In this document: in pieces, positions 16,057 through 23,965 of the stretch
Layout: every line of letters begins with the position of its first letter
Numbering within the stretch: position 1 is the stretch's first letter
Assembly (NCBI GenBank): GCA_910586865.1
Contig: CAJUIY010000030.1
Coordinates: forward strand, 1 to 24,018
Direction: 5' to 3'
DNA: 24,018 nucleotides
Origin: an uncultured Bacilli bacterium
Lineage (GTDB): Bacteria > Bacillota_I > Bacilli_A > RF39 > UBA660
Notes under the pieces: generated by a model
The model's input: the letters and a program-made list of their open reading frames with translations, nothing else
Databases searched by the model: none
What the model was told of the DNA's origin: nothing
Made by a program: the position numbers and the translations under genes

Positions 16057-17220
16057 TCACCTTCCTATTAAGATTGTCATAATGGTAAGTCCTAATGTAA
16101 TAAATAAAACGCCTAATAAAGCAATAATAGTAGTATTTCCATACTGATTAATAAATTCACTCCGAGGATTGGGATTATTCTGATTATCTTCTTTTTTACG
16201 AATGATTTCAAGTTCTTCTAGGCTTGGTAATTCAACTATCTTTAAGGCAGAAGATAAAATATTATCCTCAACTTTAAAATTATTCATCCTAGTATCCAAA
16301 AGTTTCGTAATCACAAGATACAATTCATTATCTTTTAATTCCTCTTCTAATTCGTTAATGTCAGGTAAAAAATTTTTACTTAACAAACTTCTCTTTACTA
16401 GACACATTACTGGTTTTTTGTTTTCTATTTCAAGAGTATTCCATTCTTCTTCTAAAAAACGAAATACTTTGTTTTTATCTTTTTTCGACATATGAATTTT
16501 ATCCATAAAAGTATTAATATTATTTTTACAAGATGCCAAATCTTTCCTAAAAAAAGCAGAAGTATCATAGTTTTTGCTATCTTCTAAAAAATATGTCGTA
16601 AAATCATTTAAAAATTGTGGAGAATAATAAGCATAATAAACACCTAAAAAAGGAGAATCCGTCATCGAAAGATAAGGGCTACTGTCTAACTCTTTTTGGA
16701 ATACATTTTCTTCTTTATACTTATGAAAAATATCTTCTATTTCTTTTAATCTTTCTGTCTCATAAAAATAATTACTAATAGAAAGACCATTCGTTTTTAC
16801 TTCATTCAAAAATTTAGATGGAAAACTATGAAACAAATAACCATTTACAATATAACTTTCATAGAAATGATGAAATAGTATTTTTTTATTTTCACAACTA
16901 GTCGAATTGGATAATTTTAATTTCATTTTACTAAAAGTTATTAATAATTTATTCATACCTATCTTAATATCATTGTGATTCTCTACTTTTCTTAATAATT
17001 TATCGATCTGTTCTAAATACATTGGTAAATAACTATCTTCTCCCACAATAATATAAAATTTAAATAAAGAGTCTAAAAACATTAATAAAGAATAATACCT
17101 TACATCCATTTTTTCTTCACTAATACTAATGGGAATATCTTTATCTTGATACCTTAATCGATTACTTATTTCTTTTAATGTTTTTTTTACATCATCACTT
17201 TCAAATATCTTTTCAAACAT
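16057..17220 (-). CDS. C-tail-anchored protein with ADP-ribosyltransferase-like motifs, unknown function
   Basis: 387 residues. There is no N-terminal signal; the only clear membrane helix is at the very C-terminus (about 362-384), so the bulk should be cytoplasmic. The N-terminal ~115 residues are predicted helical. The middle part carries NGYLFHSF with H131, followed by a helix and NGLS, and later SPYLSMTDSP (182-190) with YYAYYSP. This order (H in a first strand, an NGL turn, then a YLS-DSP-YA segment) resembles the ADP-ribosyltransferase fold, but I cannot identify the third catalytic residue with confidence. The segment before the tail is Asn/Pro-rich. It lies between the 106-aa tail-anchored gene and fmt, in the place of def. 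Family name unknown to me. Confidence 0.78.
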   Translation of the reverse strand: MFEKIFESDDVKKTLKEISNRLRYQDKDIPISISEEKMDVRYYSLLMFLDSLFKFYIIVGEDSYLPMYLEQIDKLLRKVENHNDIKIGMNKLLITFSKMKLKLSNSTSCENKKILFHHFYESYIVNGYLFHSFPSKFLNEVKTNGLSISNYFYETERLKEIEDIFHKYKEENVFQKELDSSPYLSMTDSPFLGVYYAYYSPQFLNDFTTYFLEDSKNYDTSAFFRKDLASCKNNINTFMDKIHMSKKDKNKVFRFLEEEWNTLEIENKKPVMCLVKRSLLSKNFLPDINELEEELKDNELYLVITKLLDTRMNNFKVEDNILSSALKIVELPSLEELEIIRKKEDNQNNPNPRSEFINQYGNTTIIALLGVLFITLGLTIMTILIGR

Positions 17221-17236
17221 AAAACCACCCCAAATA

Positions 17237-17557
17237 TTACATAGTCGTTACATAAATATAAATATAATAAACCGTTCCTAATATCACTATTAAACCCATG
17301 ATTGCTAAAATTATTCTAACAAATGGATTGTTTCTATCTAGTAGAAATTCCTTTCCTGGGCTTTCCTTTACAGGAATATGATCCGAGTAGTCTTTTTCAT
17401 TTCTTTGATTTTTCGTTGTTGTTTGAAAGCTATTTTCTTTCAAGTTATCTTCTTTTTTGGGATGAGAAGTAATTCCACGTTCAAAGTTATAAATATCTCT
17501 GTCATCTTTTTCTTCTTCTTCGTCTTTTTTTAGTTGAAAAAATTTATGCTTAGCCAT
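17237..17557 (-). CDS. small C-tail-anchored acidic protein, unknown function, 106 aa
   Basis: Residues 1-75 are hydrophilic and probably disordered, with an acidic run (DEEEEKDDRD) near residue 12 and many Lys, Asn and Gln. Residues about 80-103 are one hydrophobic helix rich in Ile and Tyr, followed by only a few residues. With no signal peptide this predicts a tail anchor with a cytoplasmic N-terminus, the same topology as the next gene, 16 nt downstream. The pair may act together at the membrane; this is inference from topology and spacing. The SD is AGGAGG and the gene has its own promoter in the gap after priA. Confidence 0.75.
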   Translation of the reverse strand: MAKHKFFQLKKDEEEEKDDRDIYNFERGITSHPKKEDNLKENSFQTTTKNQRNEKDYSDHIPVKESPGKEFLLDRNNPFVRIILAIMGLIVILGTVYYIYIYVTTM

Positions 17558-17584
17558 AATATCATCATCCTCCTAATTATTATC

Positions 17585-17613
17585 ATTATATAATAATTTT
17601 AAAAAGAAGTAAA
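17585..17613 (-). promoter_or_regulatory. promoter for the 106-aa / 387-aa / fmt group
   Basis: TTTACT (17608-17613), a 17-nt spacer and TATAAT (17585-17590) on the minus strand, in the 58-nt gap after priA. It begins a new transcript without a visible terminator behind priA, so read-through from priA is also likely. Confidence 0.6.
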
Positions 17614-17615
17614 CC

Positions 17616-19775
17616 TTAGAAATGAGTCGGATTAAAATCTATTTGTATCGTAATATTTTTATTTATTTTGTAATGATCGATAATAAGAGCTAAAACGTCT
17701 CTTAAGTTTTCTTCTTTTTTATATTTTATAATAATTGAATAATGATAAACATTATTTATCTTAAATAAAAAGGCTGGCGATGGACCAAGAATCATCATAG
17801 AAGATAGATTTCTTTCGAGTGCTTTTTTTATTTTTAGACTTTCTTTTTGAGCGAATAAATCATCTTTACTACTTATTTTTAAATAACATAAGTAATAAAA
17901 GGGCGGATATTTTAAACATTTTCGAATCATCATTTCTTCTTGATAAAAACCTACATAATCATGACTTTTGGCATATTTTATCGCATAGTGGTCTTTATTA
18001 AAGGTTTGAATGATGACAGAACCACTTTTTTGTCCTCTACCACTTCTTCCTGAAACTTGACTTAACAAATCAAAGGTATTTTCACTACTTCGAAAGTCTG
18101 GGATGTTTAAAGAGGTATCCGCATTGATGACACCCACTAAAGTAACCAGAGGAAAATCAAGTCCTTTGGCAACAATTTGCGTACCAAGTAAAATATCGTA
18201 TTCATGATTCTTAAAGGATTCTATCATCTTTTTATGACTACCTTTTCTACTAGTGGTATCGATATCCATACGAAGGATTTTAGCACCAGCAAATATCTTA
18301 TGTACTTCCTCTTCTATTTTTTCGGTCCCTACACCTAAAGGAGTCATTGAATTTTCATGACAATTTGGACATTCTGCTACCATCTTAGTACCATAGCCAC
18401 AATAATGACATCTTAAAATATTCGAGTTTTTATGATAAGTAAGAGTAATATCGCAATTCGGACATTTTATCGTATGAGCACAATTTTTACAACTAATAAA
18501 AGAAGAATAGCCTCTTCTATTTAATAAAAGAATGATTTGTTCTTGCTTTTCTAAGGTATTTTTCATTTCCATAATTAAGGTTCTTGAAAAATGACCTTTC
18601 CCATATTTTAATTCTTCACTCATATCAATAATTTGTACTTTGGGAAGCGACTGATGATTGACTCTATTAGGAAGCTGTAGTAGTTGATAGACTTTTTTTT
18701 GTGCTCTCGCATAAGAATCCAAAGAAGGAGTAGCACTGCCCATTACAACAGGGAAATGATTCATTTTACTTCGCTCCATTGCTATTTTTTTGGCATCATA
18801 TCTTGGATTATGATCTTGTTTATAAGAATCACTGTGCTCTTCATCAATCACGATTAATCCTAAATTTGAAAGAGGAACAAAAACCGCACTTCTCGCACCA
18901 ATCACTACGGATACTTCGCCTCTTCTTATTCTTCTATATTCATCATATCTTTCTCCATCGGATAAAGCAGAATGAAACGTAGCAATTTTCTTTCCAAATA
19001 CTCTTTCAAAGCGAGAGATTAACTGCATCGTTAAGGAAATTTCTGGAACTAGTACCATAGCTGTTTTATGAAGAGCTAGTACCTTTTCGATTAACTTAAT
19101 GTATACTTCTGTTTTTCCACTTCCTGTTACTCCATGCAACAGATAAGTATTGCTAGAATCTAAGGCTACCTGATTGACTACTTTTTGTTGTTCTTCAGTA
19201 AGTTGAATGGGTGGATATTCTTCTTCTTGATAAGACATTCGGTAGTGTTCTTTTTTTTCTTCGATTAAAATCTTTTTCGATAGTAATGTTTTGACACTAC
19301 TACTAGAAATAGCTAGTAATTCTTTTCTAGGAATCAGCTCTCTATCTTGGAATAAATTGATAATTTTTTGTTGTGTTTCATTCAATTTTGATATAGAAAC
19401 ATTCCCTAATTTATAGAACGTTTCAAATTTTTTATTCACATTACTATTTTTACTTGCCTTTAATGCTTTCGGAAGCATTGCTTGATAACAACTAATTAAA
19501 GTAGACATCGTTTGTTGTTGCATCTTTTTTCCAAGTTCAATCAACTCTTCTGTTAATATCACTTCTTCATCCATCAACCTATTGATTTCTTTTAATTGTT
19601 CTAGAGAAGAATCTTCTTTGATTTCTAAAACAAATCCTTCTAATGTTTGCCTACCAAAAGGCACTTCAACTCGAATACCTACTTTTATTTTGTCTTTTAA
19701 TTCATCTCTTACTCGGTAATCAAAAATTTTATCTACACTTTGATGAGAAATTTCTACTAGTACCCCGACAATCAC
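17616..19775 (-). CDS. priA: primosomal protein N' (replication restart helicase PriA)
   Basis: 719 residues. The N-terminal DNA-binding part contains FDYRV (18-22). Walker A is GVTGSGKT (215-222) and Walker B DEEH (311-314). The helicase-embedded zinc module has all eight Cys: C429, C432, C438, C441, C456, C459, C469 and C472. PriA binds stalled or D-loop forks and reloads the replicative helicase. The start is GTG at 19775: GGAGGTGAT sits just upstream, and the nearby ATGATG is in another frame and runs directly into a TGA. The gene follows the 172-aa gene at 17 nt. Confidence 0.96.
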   Translation of the reverse strand: MIVGVLVEISHQSVDKIFDYRVRDELKDKIKVGIRVEVPFGRQTLEGFVLEIKEDSSLEQLKEINRLMDEEVILTEELIELGKKMQQQTMSTLISCYQAMLPKALKASKNSNVNKKFETFYKLGNVSISKLNETQQKIINLFQDRELIPRKELLAISSSSVKTLLSKKILIEEKKEHYRMSYQEEEYPPIQLTEEQQKVVNQVALDSSNTYLLHGVTGSGKTEVYIKLIEKVLALHKTAMVLVPEISLTMQLISRFERVFGKKIATFHSALSDGERYDEYRRIRRGEVSVVIGARSAVFVPLSNLGLIVIDEEHSDSYKQDHNPRYDAKKIAMERSKMNHFPVVMGSATPSLDSYARAQKKVYQLLQLPNRVNHQSLPKVQIIDMSEELKYGKGHFSRTLIMEMKNTLEKQEQIILLLNRRGYSSFISCKNCAHTIKCPNCDITLTYHKNSNILRCHYCGYGTKMVAECPNCHENSMTPLGVGTEKIEEEVHKIFAGAKILRMDIDTTSRKGSHKKMIESFKNHEYDILLGTQIVAKGLDFPLVTLVGVINADTSLNIPDFRSSENTFDLLSQVSGRSGRGQKSGSVIIQTFNKDHYAIKYAKSHDYVGFYQEEMMIRKCLKYPPFYYLCYLKISSKDDLFAQKESLKIKKALERNLSSMMILGPSPAFLFKINNVYHYSIIIKYKKEENLRDVLALIIDHYKINKNITIQIDFNPTHF

Positions 19776-19792
19776 ATCATCACCTCCAATAT

Positions 19793-20311
19793 CTATCTTT
19801 TTTTGCTTTTTTGAATCATTATATCAAATCTTTTATCTCCTAATAAATCTTTTAAATAATCTTCTCTTACCAAAGATAAGACTTCTTCATCATTAATTAT
19901 CACATGGTATTCTCTCGTTAATTTGGAATAAACAACGTAATAGGAATGATTTAGAAGCTCTTCTACGATTTCTTCTTCAAAAAATAGACTTTCTTCTTCA
20001 AAGATTTTTGGCTCTTCCGTAAAGTATTCGGAAAAAGGTTTGAAAAAGGCAAGTGTAATTCCATATTGGTTGGTAACTTTTTCTTGATAACAAAGTTCAT
20101 TCCGATAACGTGAATAATCCTCATCATAGTAATTGTCTCCCTGTCTTCTTAATAAAGTTGCTGTTCCAAGAATAATTGCTTGTTCAAAAGTAAGAGAAAA
20201 AAATGGATCACATTCCTTATTTTCTAATCGTCTTCTTTTGCTTTCGGGATTACGAAAATAAGAAGGATGTGCTAGAATCACTCCTAAATAATAATTATTG
20301 ATATCAAACAT
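19793..20311 (-). CDS. cytoplasmic protein of unknown function upstream of priA, 172 aa
   Basis: No signal peptide or membrane helix. The composition is rich in Tyr, Phe and Glu; residues ~100-118 are strongly acidic (EEPKIFEEESLFFEEEIVEE). The first third contains ILAHPSYFR, RRRLENKECDPFF and AIILGTATLLRRQGDNYYDE, and no family is recognised. coaBC is the frequent neighbour of priA in Bacillota, but this sequence has no flavin or CTP-site motif and is not coaBC. The start has an excellent SD, GAGGTGAT, and a promoter at 20341-20369. Spacing to priA is 17 nt, so the two are co-transcribed. Confidence 0.78.
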   Translation of the reverse strand: MFDINNYYLGVILAHPSYFRNPESKRRRLENKECDPFFSLTFEQAIILGTATLLRRQGDNYYDEDYSRYRNELCYQEKVTNQYGITLAFFKPFSEYFTEEPKIFEEESLFFEEEIVEELLNHSYYVVYSKLTREYHVIINDEEVLSLVREDYLKDLLGDKRFDIMIQKSKKR

Positions 20312-20340
20312 AAAATCACCTCACCATTTATTTACCTATT

Positions 20341-20369
20341 ATTTTATATAAAATTCGTTAGAACATCAA
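20341..20369 (-). promoter_or_regulatory. promoter for the 172-aa gene and priA
   Basis: TTGATG (20364-20369), a 17-nt spacer and TAAAAT (20341-20346) on the minus strand, 30 nt upstream of the start codon. Confidence 0.6.
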
Positions 20370-20423
20370 GAAATAATTCATTACTATTTCTTCTCTTCTT
20401 ACTATATTTTAGATAAAAGAAAG

Positions 20424-20448
20424 AAAAAATAGTTACAAAAAGCAACCA
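20424..20448 (-). terminator. weak terminator after rseP
   Basis: GTTGC/GTAAC (20442-20446 with 20432-20436) around a T5 loop on the minus strand, extendable by two more pairs (with wobbles). It is followed by a run of six T. The stem is short, so read-through is likely. Confidence 0.4.
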
Positions 20449-20450
20449 TT

Positions 20451-21488
20451 TTAAAATAATTTTATGATGTCATTAAAAGTGATATAGACCATTAAAAGCA
20501 TTAATAGAAATAAACCAACGGTATGAATCATATTCTCTACTCTTGGTGTAACAGGAGATCCTTTTATTTTTTCTATAATAATAAATAGAATATGTCCTCC
20601 ATCAAATGCAGGTAATGGTAATAAATTTAAGAAACCAACGTTGATACTTAAAAATGCCATTAGATATAAGATATTAGCAAATCCAGCTTTACTTTGTTCT
20701 CCAACAATCGTATAAATTCCCACAGGCCCCGATAATTGGTTTACTTTCACTCCTCCTGTGAATAAACTTTGTACAGTTACTACCATTTGTTTAAATAAAG
20801 AGGTAGTTTTGACATAAGTATATTTAATAGAGTTCACCAATCCATATTTTTGTTTGCTTTGTAAGCCGATACCATATTTATAAGAAACTTCATCTTTTAC
20901 TTTTACTTTTTTTGGTTTTATCTTATAAGTCTTAACATCGCCATTTTCTTTTTCCACTTTGATTATGGTATTTTTTTCTTTATTTGCAATCGTAAGATAT
21001 AAAGATACGTCATCTAATGTTTTTACCGACTTATGATTAATGGAAAGAATTCGATCATTTTTTTCTAATCCCACTGAATAAGCTGGATAATTCTTTTCTA
21101 CGGACGAAATAATTGGTTCATAACTAGCACTTCCACAAAATAAAGCAATGAAAAAAAGTGTTAAAATAGCAAAGATAAAATTAAATCCAGGTCCAAAAAA
21201 CATAATTAAGAAACGTTGCCATGGCTTTTTCGCTTGCAGTCTCCTATCCTTTGGAACCTTAATCTCTTCTTCGTCTACTTCCTCTCCCGCCATCGAACAG
21301 AATCCACCAATAGGAACTAAACGTAAACTATACTCGGTTTCTTTTCCTTTTTTACTAATCAATTTAGGACCCATTCCAAGAGCAAACTCATAGACATAAA
21401 CCCCCATTAGTTTTGCAAATATAAAATGTCCTAACTCATGTACAAAAACAATCACTCCAAGTACTAAAATAAAAATAATAATTGTCAT
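20451..21488 (-). CDS. rseP: RIP metalloprotease RseP (site-2 protease family)
   Basis: 345 residues. HELGH (17-21) lies in the first membrane helix and LPLPAFDGG near 290-298 (D296) supplies the third zinc ligand; this pair defines site-2 proteases. A single PDZ domain sits between (about 125-195), preceded by a membrane helix at ~100-115. The C-terminus has further helices. It cleaves membrane-embedded substrates such as anti-sigma factors or remnant signal peptides within the bilayer. It follows cdsA by 10 nt; the intervening dxr gene common in Bacilli is absent. Confidence 0.94.
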   Translation of the reverse strand: MTIIIFILVLGVIVFVHELGHFIFAKLMGVYVYEFALGMGPKLISKKGKETEYSLRLVPIGGFCSMAGEEVDEEEIKVPKDRRLQAKKPWQRFLIMFFGPGFNFIFAILTLFFIALFCGSASYEPIISSVEKNYPAYSVGLEKNDRILSINHKSVKTLDDVSLYLTIANKEKNTIIKVEKENGDVKTYKIKPKKVKVKDEVSYKYGIGLQSKQKYGLVNSIKYTYVKTTSLFKQMVVTVQSLFTGGVKVNQLSGPVGIYTIVGEQSKAGFANILYLMAFLSINVGFLNLLPLPAFDGGHILFIIIEKIKGSPVTPRVENMIHTVGLFLLMLLMVYITFNDIIKLF

Positions 21489-21498
21489 AAAACCCTCC

Positions 21499-22299
21499 TT
21501 AAATAATACCTGAAAATAAGATATACGCTAAAACAATAAAGATAATACTATCTAAACGATCGAGTACTCCTCCATGTCCTGGTATTAAATTCGAATAATC
21601 TTTCTTATCATAATATCTTTTAATAGAAGAAAATACTAAATCCCCAAATTGACTGATAATTGATAAAGCACAGGTAACAAGAATTAATACAACAAGTGGC
21701 ATAGAAGGATTAATCGCAACATGATAGAAAATCGTCGCAACACTAGTTCCCATAAAGGTACCTGTTAAACAGCCTTCTAAAGTCTTATTTGGTGATATAC
21801 TTTTTACAAAACCAGGATGACCAATTAATTTTCCTGCAAATAAAGCAAACGTATCGGTAAATATCGAAATCAAAAATAAGTATACAATATATAATATGTC
21901 ATAGTTCCTTATAATAATGATAAGATTAAAACTTAATCCAATAAATAAAGTAGATCCAATTAAAAATAACGCATCATTTAAATTATATTTTTTTGTATCA
22001 TTAATCAATACCATAGGTGTTAAGAAAATAAAGATAATAAAAGACATTACTCGGTAATCTAAGTTAGATGTAAATTCAATCGAAGTAAAATTATTTAAAG
22101 AAAAAAATAAAACTAATAGATAAGCAAATACTTTCATTAAAAATGGAAATTTTTTTCTAGATTCTCTAATATGTAATAACTCATATAAACCAGCTACTGA
22201 TATCAGTGCCATGGAAATGGCAAAAGCTTCCCCACCAATTATTAATAATGGAATAAAAACGATTAACATTAAGATAGCACTAAGTATTCTAACTTTCAT
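21499..22299 (-). CDS. cdsA: phosphatidate cytidylyltransferase (CDP-diglyceride synthase)
   Basis: 266 residues, polytopic with about eight hydrophobic helices. The family signature is at about 225-251: SIKRYYDKKD followed by LIPGHGGVLDRLDS, with the conserved Asp pair D247 and D250. The enzyme makes CDP-diacylglycerol from CTP and phosphatidic acid, feeding phosphatidylglycerol, which is the glycerophosphate donor for the LtaS-like enzyme elsewhere in this window. uppS, usually just upstream, is missing here, and cdsA has its own promoter and SD (GGGAGGT). Confidence 0.95.
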   Translation of the reverse strand: MKVRILSAILMLIVFIPLLIIGGEAFAISMALISVAGLYELLHIRESRKKFPFLMKVFAYLLVLFFSLNNFTSIEFTSNLDYRVMSFIIFIFLTPMVLINDTKKYNLNDALFLIGSTLFIGLSFNLIIIIRNYDILYIVYLFLISIFTDTFALFAGKLIGHPGFVKSISPNKTLEGCLTGTFMGTSVATIFYHVAINPSMPLVVLILVTCALSIISQFGDLVFSSIKRYYDKKDYSNLIPGHGGVLDRLDSIIFIVLAYILFSGII

Positions 22300-22326
22300 A
22301 CAGGACCTCCCGTTCTTACTATATTA

Positions 22327-22355
22327 AGTATAATACGAAAAATAGTTTTCTACAA
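22327..22355 (-). promoter_or_regulatory. sigma-70-type promoter for cdsA-rseP
   Basis: TTGTAG (22350-22355), a 17-nt spacer and TATACT (22327-22332) on the minus strand, 27 nt upstream of the cdsA ATG. Confidence 0.7.
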
Positions 22356-22400
22356 GAAAAAAAACAACAATTATAAAGCAAAATCATAAATATAAAATTG

Positions 22401-22467
22401 CAGAGACTACGTAATAATAATTTCAACTAAAATCTTTAAAAATATCAAGGAATATAATAAGTCTCTG
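22401..22467. repeat. inverted repeat in the cdsA-upstream gap
   Basis: CAGAGACT (22401-22408) and AGTCTCTG (22460-22467) form a perfect 8-bp inverted repeat separated by 51 nt of AT-rich sequence. It lies in the 294-nt non-coding stretch 22300-22593. That stretch holds the cdsA promoter, this repeat and the terminator structure at 22500-22592, and no gene that I can support. Confidence 0.4.
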
Positions 22468-22499
22468 TTCAATAAAAGATTCCAATTTAAAAGTAATTT

Positions 22500-22592
22500 T
22501 TAAATAAAAAAGATGAGAAACAAAATGTAAACTTTCCTTGGTATACCCTATCTATCCAAACAGTCAATATCGTAAATTTACCATCTTCTCAT
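22500..22592 (-). terminator. long structured terminator after the 63-aa gene
   Basis: On the minus strand ATGAGAA (22586-22592) pairs with TTCTCAT (22513-22519). Inside that, ATG-g-TAAA (22577-22584) pairs with TTTACAT (22525-22531) with one bulged G. A TTTTTTATTT tract follows the stem. The loop is unusually large (about 45 nt) and contains the palindromes GTAAATTTAC and GGTATACC. It begins one base after the 63-aa gene's stop codon. Confidence 0.6.
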
Positions 22593-22593
22593 T

Positions 22594-22785
22594 CTATTTT
22601 GGAAACTTAAATCCAATAAGTGCAACAACTAAGGTACATATAGAAGTTGCAAACACTAAAATTTCTAGGTTTTCTTGTTGTCTAGAAATAATCATAGCTA
22701 TCCCTATCCACATAATGGCAATTACTAATGTTGTATAGGGATATTTAACATGTATCATTACGTTTTTAAATATCTTATTTTTCAT
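22594..22785 (-). CDS. 63-aa two-helix membrane protein, probable partner or detached tail of the UbiB-like kinase
   Basis: The protein is nearly all membrane: a basic N-terminus (MKNKIFKN), helix 1 at about 16-34, a short polar turn (SRQQENLE), helix 2 at about 42-59 and a short basic end. Its ATG overlaps the kinase stop codon (ATGA), which supports a real, coupled gene despite its size. UbiB/ABC1 proteins usually end in two membrane helices after the kinase fold, while the kinase gene here ends without any. This small protein could therefore be the detached C-terminal anchor. That is inference from topology and position, with no sequence identity established. Confidence 0.7.
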   Translation of the reverse strand: MKNKIFKNVMIHVKYPYTTLVIAIMWIGIAMIISRQQENLEILVFATSICTLVVALIGFKFPK

Positions 22786-23965
22786 AAAAATATCCTTTCA
22801 CATAGAGTGTTAAATAAAAATTCATCTTTTTCTGCTAAGGAAGAAAGATTATCTAATAACAACTCATAACTTTCACTTATACTATATTTAGTCTTATAGG
22901 ACATATCTTTCTTTATTTTATGGGTTTCACAATACTTTAATGCATACCGCATAGAGCCAATCATAATTTTGGAAAATTTTTCTTCGCCATAACGATTACT
23001 AATAGAAGTAACCAAACCAAGAAATTCCTGCATTGCTTTTAATAATTGAAAGTGATTTCCATCTAGTTGTATATTTAAAGAATTATTTTGATCAAAAAAG
23101 TGAACGAACGCCGTAAATAAATGTCCATCCTCTACAACATTACTTAATAAATAATTGTTCCTTTTCATAATTTGACTCTTTTTATTAATAGCTACTGATA
23201 TAGAACTAAAGTAATCGAATCCCATATTTATAGAACACTGTTTAAGGGCATTAGCTAAATCAGGACAAAAACAAAATAAGGATGAATTTAATAGTTGACC
23301 ATAATCCTCACTACCCAATAAAATATGATAATAAGACTGAACAAATTGATAAAATGCTTCTTGTGAAGATGGTTTTCTAGAAATAATCCCAAAATCAATA
23401 AATGCTACTTTATCATTAGGAAGTAAAATCATATTTCCTGGATGTGGATCACCAAAGATATATTCCTCTGTCATAGCTGTTTTTAAAAACTCTCCTCCTA
23501 CAACCATAAGTTGCAACCAAAGATTAGAATGCATCTTCCTTTTTACATATGATGAGATAGAATCACTACTAGGTACTTGAGAAATAACATCCGCTAAAGT
23601 TGGTCCTTCTATAAACTCTTGAATAATAACATTCTTTTTATAAAATTTAGAATACACTTTAGGAATGACTATATAGGGATGATTATGATACAACTTCGAA
23701 AAATAACACATATTAGAAATCTCTCTTTTATAATCTGTTTCTAATAAACAAGTTGTCTTAAATTCCGAAAAGGTTGATTGATAATCAATAATACTTCTAG
23801 GAAGAAACAAAGAAATTAATTTTACAATTCTTTCTAATTTTTGTAAATCACTTCTTAAATATTTATATACACTAGGACGCAAAATTTTTACTGCTACTTT
23901 TTCTCCGGTTTTTAGTCTTCCACGATATACTTGTGCAAAAGAGCCACAAGCAAAAGGTTCTTTTT
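22782..23965 (-). pseudogene. UbiB/ABC1 (AarF)-family kinase-like gene, 5' part missing, cut by an insertion sequence
   Basis: The frame remains open upstream of any start codon and carries family sequence: the A-rich loop as ACGSFAQVY, then VAVKILRP with the conserved Lys, ETDYKREISN (ion-pair Glu), FGDPHPGNM (catalytic-loop Asp and Asn) and FIDFG. The homology stops at about 23965, where an in-frame TGA (23967-23969) lies in foreign hairpin sequence. The N-terminal KxGQ segment that defines the family is absent. A TTG at 23882 could be read as a start, but it is the Leu inside VAVKILRP, so it is not the native one. UbiB-family proteins are atypical kinases/ATPases tied to quinone or lipid metabolism; the role in this organism is unknown. 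The remaining ~394 codons have no frameshift, so the interruption looks recent. Confidence 0.82.

Noticed and set aside
22538..22738. Plus-strand 66-codon frame opposite the 63-aa gene
   Set aside because: It lies opposite the coupled two-helix gene and its terminator, has no Shine-Dalgarno site and no recognisable sequence.
23800..23882. TTG at 23882 as the start of an intact 366-aa kinase
   Set aside because: The codon is the Leu inside the conserved VAVKILRP segment, and 27 further codons of family sequence precede it in frame, so the gene is truncated.
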